This document shows positions 62,172-64,000 of a DNA stretch of 64,000 nt, piece after piece. Made by a program: the position numbers and the translations under genes. The notes under the pieces are model-generated. The model was given only the letters and a program-made list of their open reading frames with translations, had not been told where the DNA came from and ran no database searches. The DNA is from Mytilus edulis (Eukaryota > Mollusca > Bivalvia > Mytilida > Mytilidae), in NCBI RefSeq assembly GCF_963676685.1, contig NC_092345.1, positions 50,899,527-50,963,526 on the forward strand, given 5' to 3'. Position 1 is the stretch's first letter; every line of letters begins with the position of its first letter.

Positions 62172-62560
62172 AGTTATCAAAGGTATCAGGATTATAATTT
62201 AGTACGCCAGACGCGCGTTTCGTCTAAATAAGACTCATCAGTGACGCTCATCTCAAAATAGTTATAAAACAAAACAAGTACAAAGTTGAAGAGCATTGAG
62301 GATCCAAAATTCCAAAAAATTGTGCCAAATACGGCTAAGGTAATCTTTACCTAGGATAAGAAAATCTTTAGTTTTTCGAAAAAATCAAACTTTTGTAAAC
62401 AGGAAATTTATAAAAATGACCACATAATTTATATTCATGTCAACACTGAAGTGCTGACTACTGGGCTGGTGATACCCTCGAGGAAGAAACATCCACCAGC
62501 AGTGGCATCGACCCAGTGGTGTAAAAAGTTATCAAAGGTACCAGGATTATAATTTAGTAC
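62172..62560 (-). repeat. hammerhead monomer inserted in the Penelope-like reverse transcriptase
   Basis: A 356 bp relative of the 350 bp monomer. It shares the hammerhead and the block CTACTGGGCTGGTGATACCCTC plus CACCAGCAG.GGCATCGACCC. The segment AGTTATCAAAGGTA.CAGGAT TATAATTTAGTAC stands at both ends (62172-62205 and 62528-62560), so it is one full unit plus the start of a second. Confidence 0.85.
62204..62247 (-). ncRNA. hammerhead ribozyme in the Penelope-like element
   Basis: Minus strand from 62247: GCGTCA, CTGATGA, stem II GTCT-loop TATTT-AGAC, GAAA, CGCGCGTC, TGGCGT. Stem I has six pairs (two G-U), stem II four, stem III is ACGCGCGT. The triplet before the predicted cut (between 62210 and 62209) is GTC. 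All core residues are canonical. Confidence 0.85.
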
Positions 62561-62815
62561 TATTTACTCGCGCAGTGGTATTAACCATATGTGGATTATA
62601 AAAAAATCTAAAAAAAAATTCTGGATACTTTTAAATCTCGAACTTTTTCTGAAATAAGTTCTATCAACACTTGTGATTTATAATTTAATACTATTTACTC
62701 GCGTAGTGGTATTAACCATATGTCGATTCTAAATAAAACTTCTGGATACTTTAAATCTCGAACTTTTTTGAAATAAATTCTATCAACACTTGTGATTTTT
62801 CAACCCTCTATATTT
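62561..62815 (+). repeat. 131-bp duplication inside the Penelope-like element
   Basis: The stretch ATTTACTCGCG.AGTGGTATTA followed by a TCTCGAACTTTTT and TATCAACACTTGTGATT block occurs at about 62562-62680 and again at 62693-62800. Confidence 0.8.
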
Positions 62816-63600
62816 CTCATTGCCTATGAGAAATAGAAAAATCGTTTATCGTTTGAATTGTAGCATACACTATAAATTTTTTAATTTGGGATACCATACG
62901 GCATATTTTATAAAATAATGAACAAAAAGGTAAACATGCTTCACGGAAAAAGTGATCAGTATGCTGGAGATTCTTATTGGCAACATATTTGTTGAAATTA
63001 TAGGTTGACATTACAACAAATTGTAGGCATTACTATTGGAACGAATTGTGCGCCTCTACTTGCCGACCTCTTTTTATTTTCACATGAGTCGGAGTTCCTT
63101 CAGACACTTGTCAAAAACAAGAAGATCCAAGAAGCCAGGTCAATTAATTTCACATTCAGATATATTGATGATGTTCTTTCCATTTATAATCCAAACTTTT
63201 CTGATTGGGTTCAATAAATGTATCCCCAGAACTAGAAATTAAAGAAACAACAGACACTACTTCCTCCGCCTCATTTGTAAACTTATACCTCGAATTTGTC
63301 ATACACGGTCATCTCAGTACAAGAATCTATGACAAAAGAGACGATTCAAATTTTGAAATTATCAATTTCCCCGACCTAAGTAGCAATATACCAACTTCAA
63401 CTGCATATGGGATATACATTTCCCAACTTATTCGATATTCAAGAGCTTGCAGCTGATACTCACACCAGTGTCTGAGCAGAAAATTATGAACCAGTGTTAT
63501 TTCAAAGAAGAAAAAAAAAGTTCATTCGAAGATACCAAAATCTTTTTAATGAATATTCCGTTTCAATTTCACAAATAATACACGATGGTCTTGAAGTATT

Positions 63601-64000
63601 TTCTTGTTTCTGACATTGTTTATCATCTTAATTACATGTTATAGTATTATTTGTCTGTTTGAATATTACTTTTACTGTTTAATGTATTTTTTGTGATATC
63701 CATTTGACGTTTTTCGGTACTTGTACATCCCGTCATTTTGTTATTGTGCTATAGTAAAATTTTGTATTTTTGTCCTCCATTTTTGCCTATGTGCTTTGTC
63801 TTTATGCCCTATTGTGGTTCTTTGTTGCATATTTGTTTGTTTAATGGTGATTAAGATAATAACACAATGTTAACGGTTGTATCCCTGTTTTGACCTTTTA
63901 CCTATTATGTCTGTTTGTCTTATTCACACATCGATGTCAATATAATTGAATTTAATGCGACTGTCATACAAGTGAAAGGTTTAGCTAGCTACTAAACCAA
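63601..64000 (+). other. probable 3' non-coding part of the Penelope-like element
   Basis: No gene seen. The end (GCGACTGTCATACAAGTGAAAG and following) recalls sequence that I associate with the 3' region of such repeats in mussels; memory only. Confidence 0.35.

Larger units (their letters stand above)
61778..63600 (+). mobile_element. decayed Penelope-like retroelement, reverse transcriptase region
   Basis: Translation in shifting frames follows the reverse transcriptase of Penelope-like elements: GLSKALRKENKYIVVPADKA (about 61785), then WIPKLHKIPYKQRSIAGSS (about 62030), STKELSIRLTKIL, YSRSGINHMWI (about 62563), a CDFSTLYTSL-like remnant near 62800, IGTNCAPLLADLFLF (about 63030), the catalytic FRYIDDVLS box (about 63152), YDKRDD and GIYISQLIRYSRAC, and FIRRYQNLFNEYSVSISQI (about 63520). 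Stops and frameshifts occur throughout. A hammerhead-bearing unit interrupts it at about 62172-62560, and a 131 bp segment around 62561-62800 is doubled. The GIY-YIG endonuclease was not found. Non-coding sequence to the window end may be its 3' part. Confidence 0.85.

Overview
The window looks like nuclear DNA of a bivalve mollusc, most likely a mussel of the Mytilus group. The base composition is AT-rich, genes are split by many introns with GT/AG borders, and there is a dense load of interspersed repeats, several of which I recall as typical of mussel sequence. This taxon call is inference; no search was run.

Five protein-coding genes can be supported. On the left, SWSAP1 (minus, single exon, 5481-6200) sits head to head with IDH3B (plus, ten exons, 6441-12701), the two start codons being 240 bp apart. 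In the middle, LRRIQ3 (minus, five recognised coding exons, 39830 down to 21568) carries a 13.7 kb intron filled by a giant inverted satellite array (about 24990-36990). To its right lies OGG1 (plus, six exons, 45030-52168), divergent from LRRIQ3 across 5.2 kb of repeat-rich DNA. On the right, two minus-strand exons (61306-61191 and 59403-59254) encode the membrane segment and cytoplasmic tail of an unidentified membrane protein whose N-terminal part lies further right or outside the window.

The rest is mobile and repetitive DNA: a 168/179 bp satellite at the left edge (1-1790), a LINE reverse transcriptase fragment invaded by a minisatellite that shares the satellite's 11-mer, a 2 kb array of 350 bp monomers (13773-15805), several small inverted-repeat transposons, two near-identical 460 bp direct repeats, a telomere-like stretch in an OGG1 intron, and a decayed Penelope-like retroelement (61778 to about 63600, perhaps to the right edge).

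The most interesting signal is RNA-based. Each 350 bp monomer holds, on the minus strand, a 44-nt sequence that fits a type I hammerhead self-cleaving ribozyme. A diverged second family member interrupts the reverse transcriptase reading frame of the Penelope-like element at the other end of the window. Between the two families all three stems change by paired substitutions while the catalytic core is kept. Hammerheads are known from Penelope-like elements and from small tandem retrozymes of animals, so the family is probably not new, but this locus shows array, decay and insertion side by side. The second notable structure is the inverted array in the LRRIQ3 intron, which would be transcribed with the gene and could fold into a very long double-stranded RNA.
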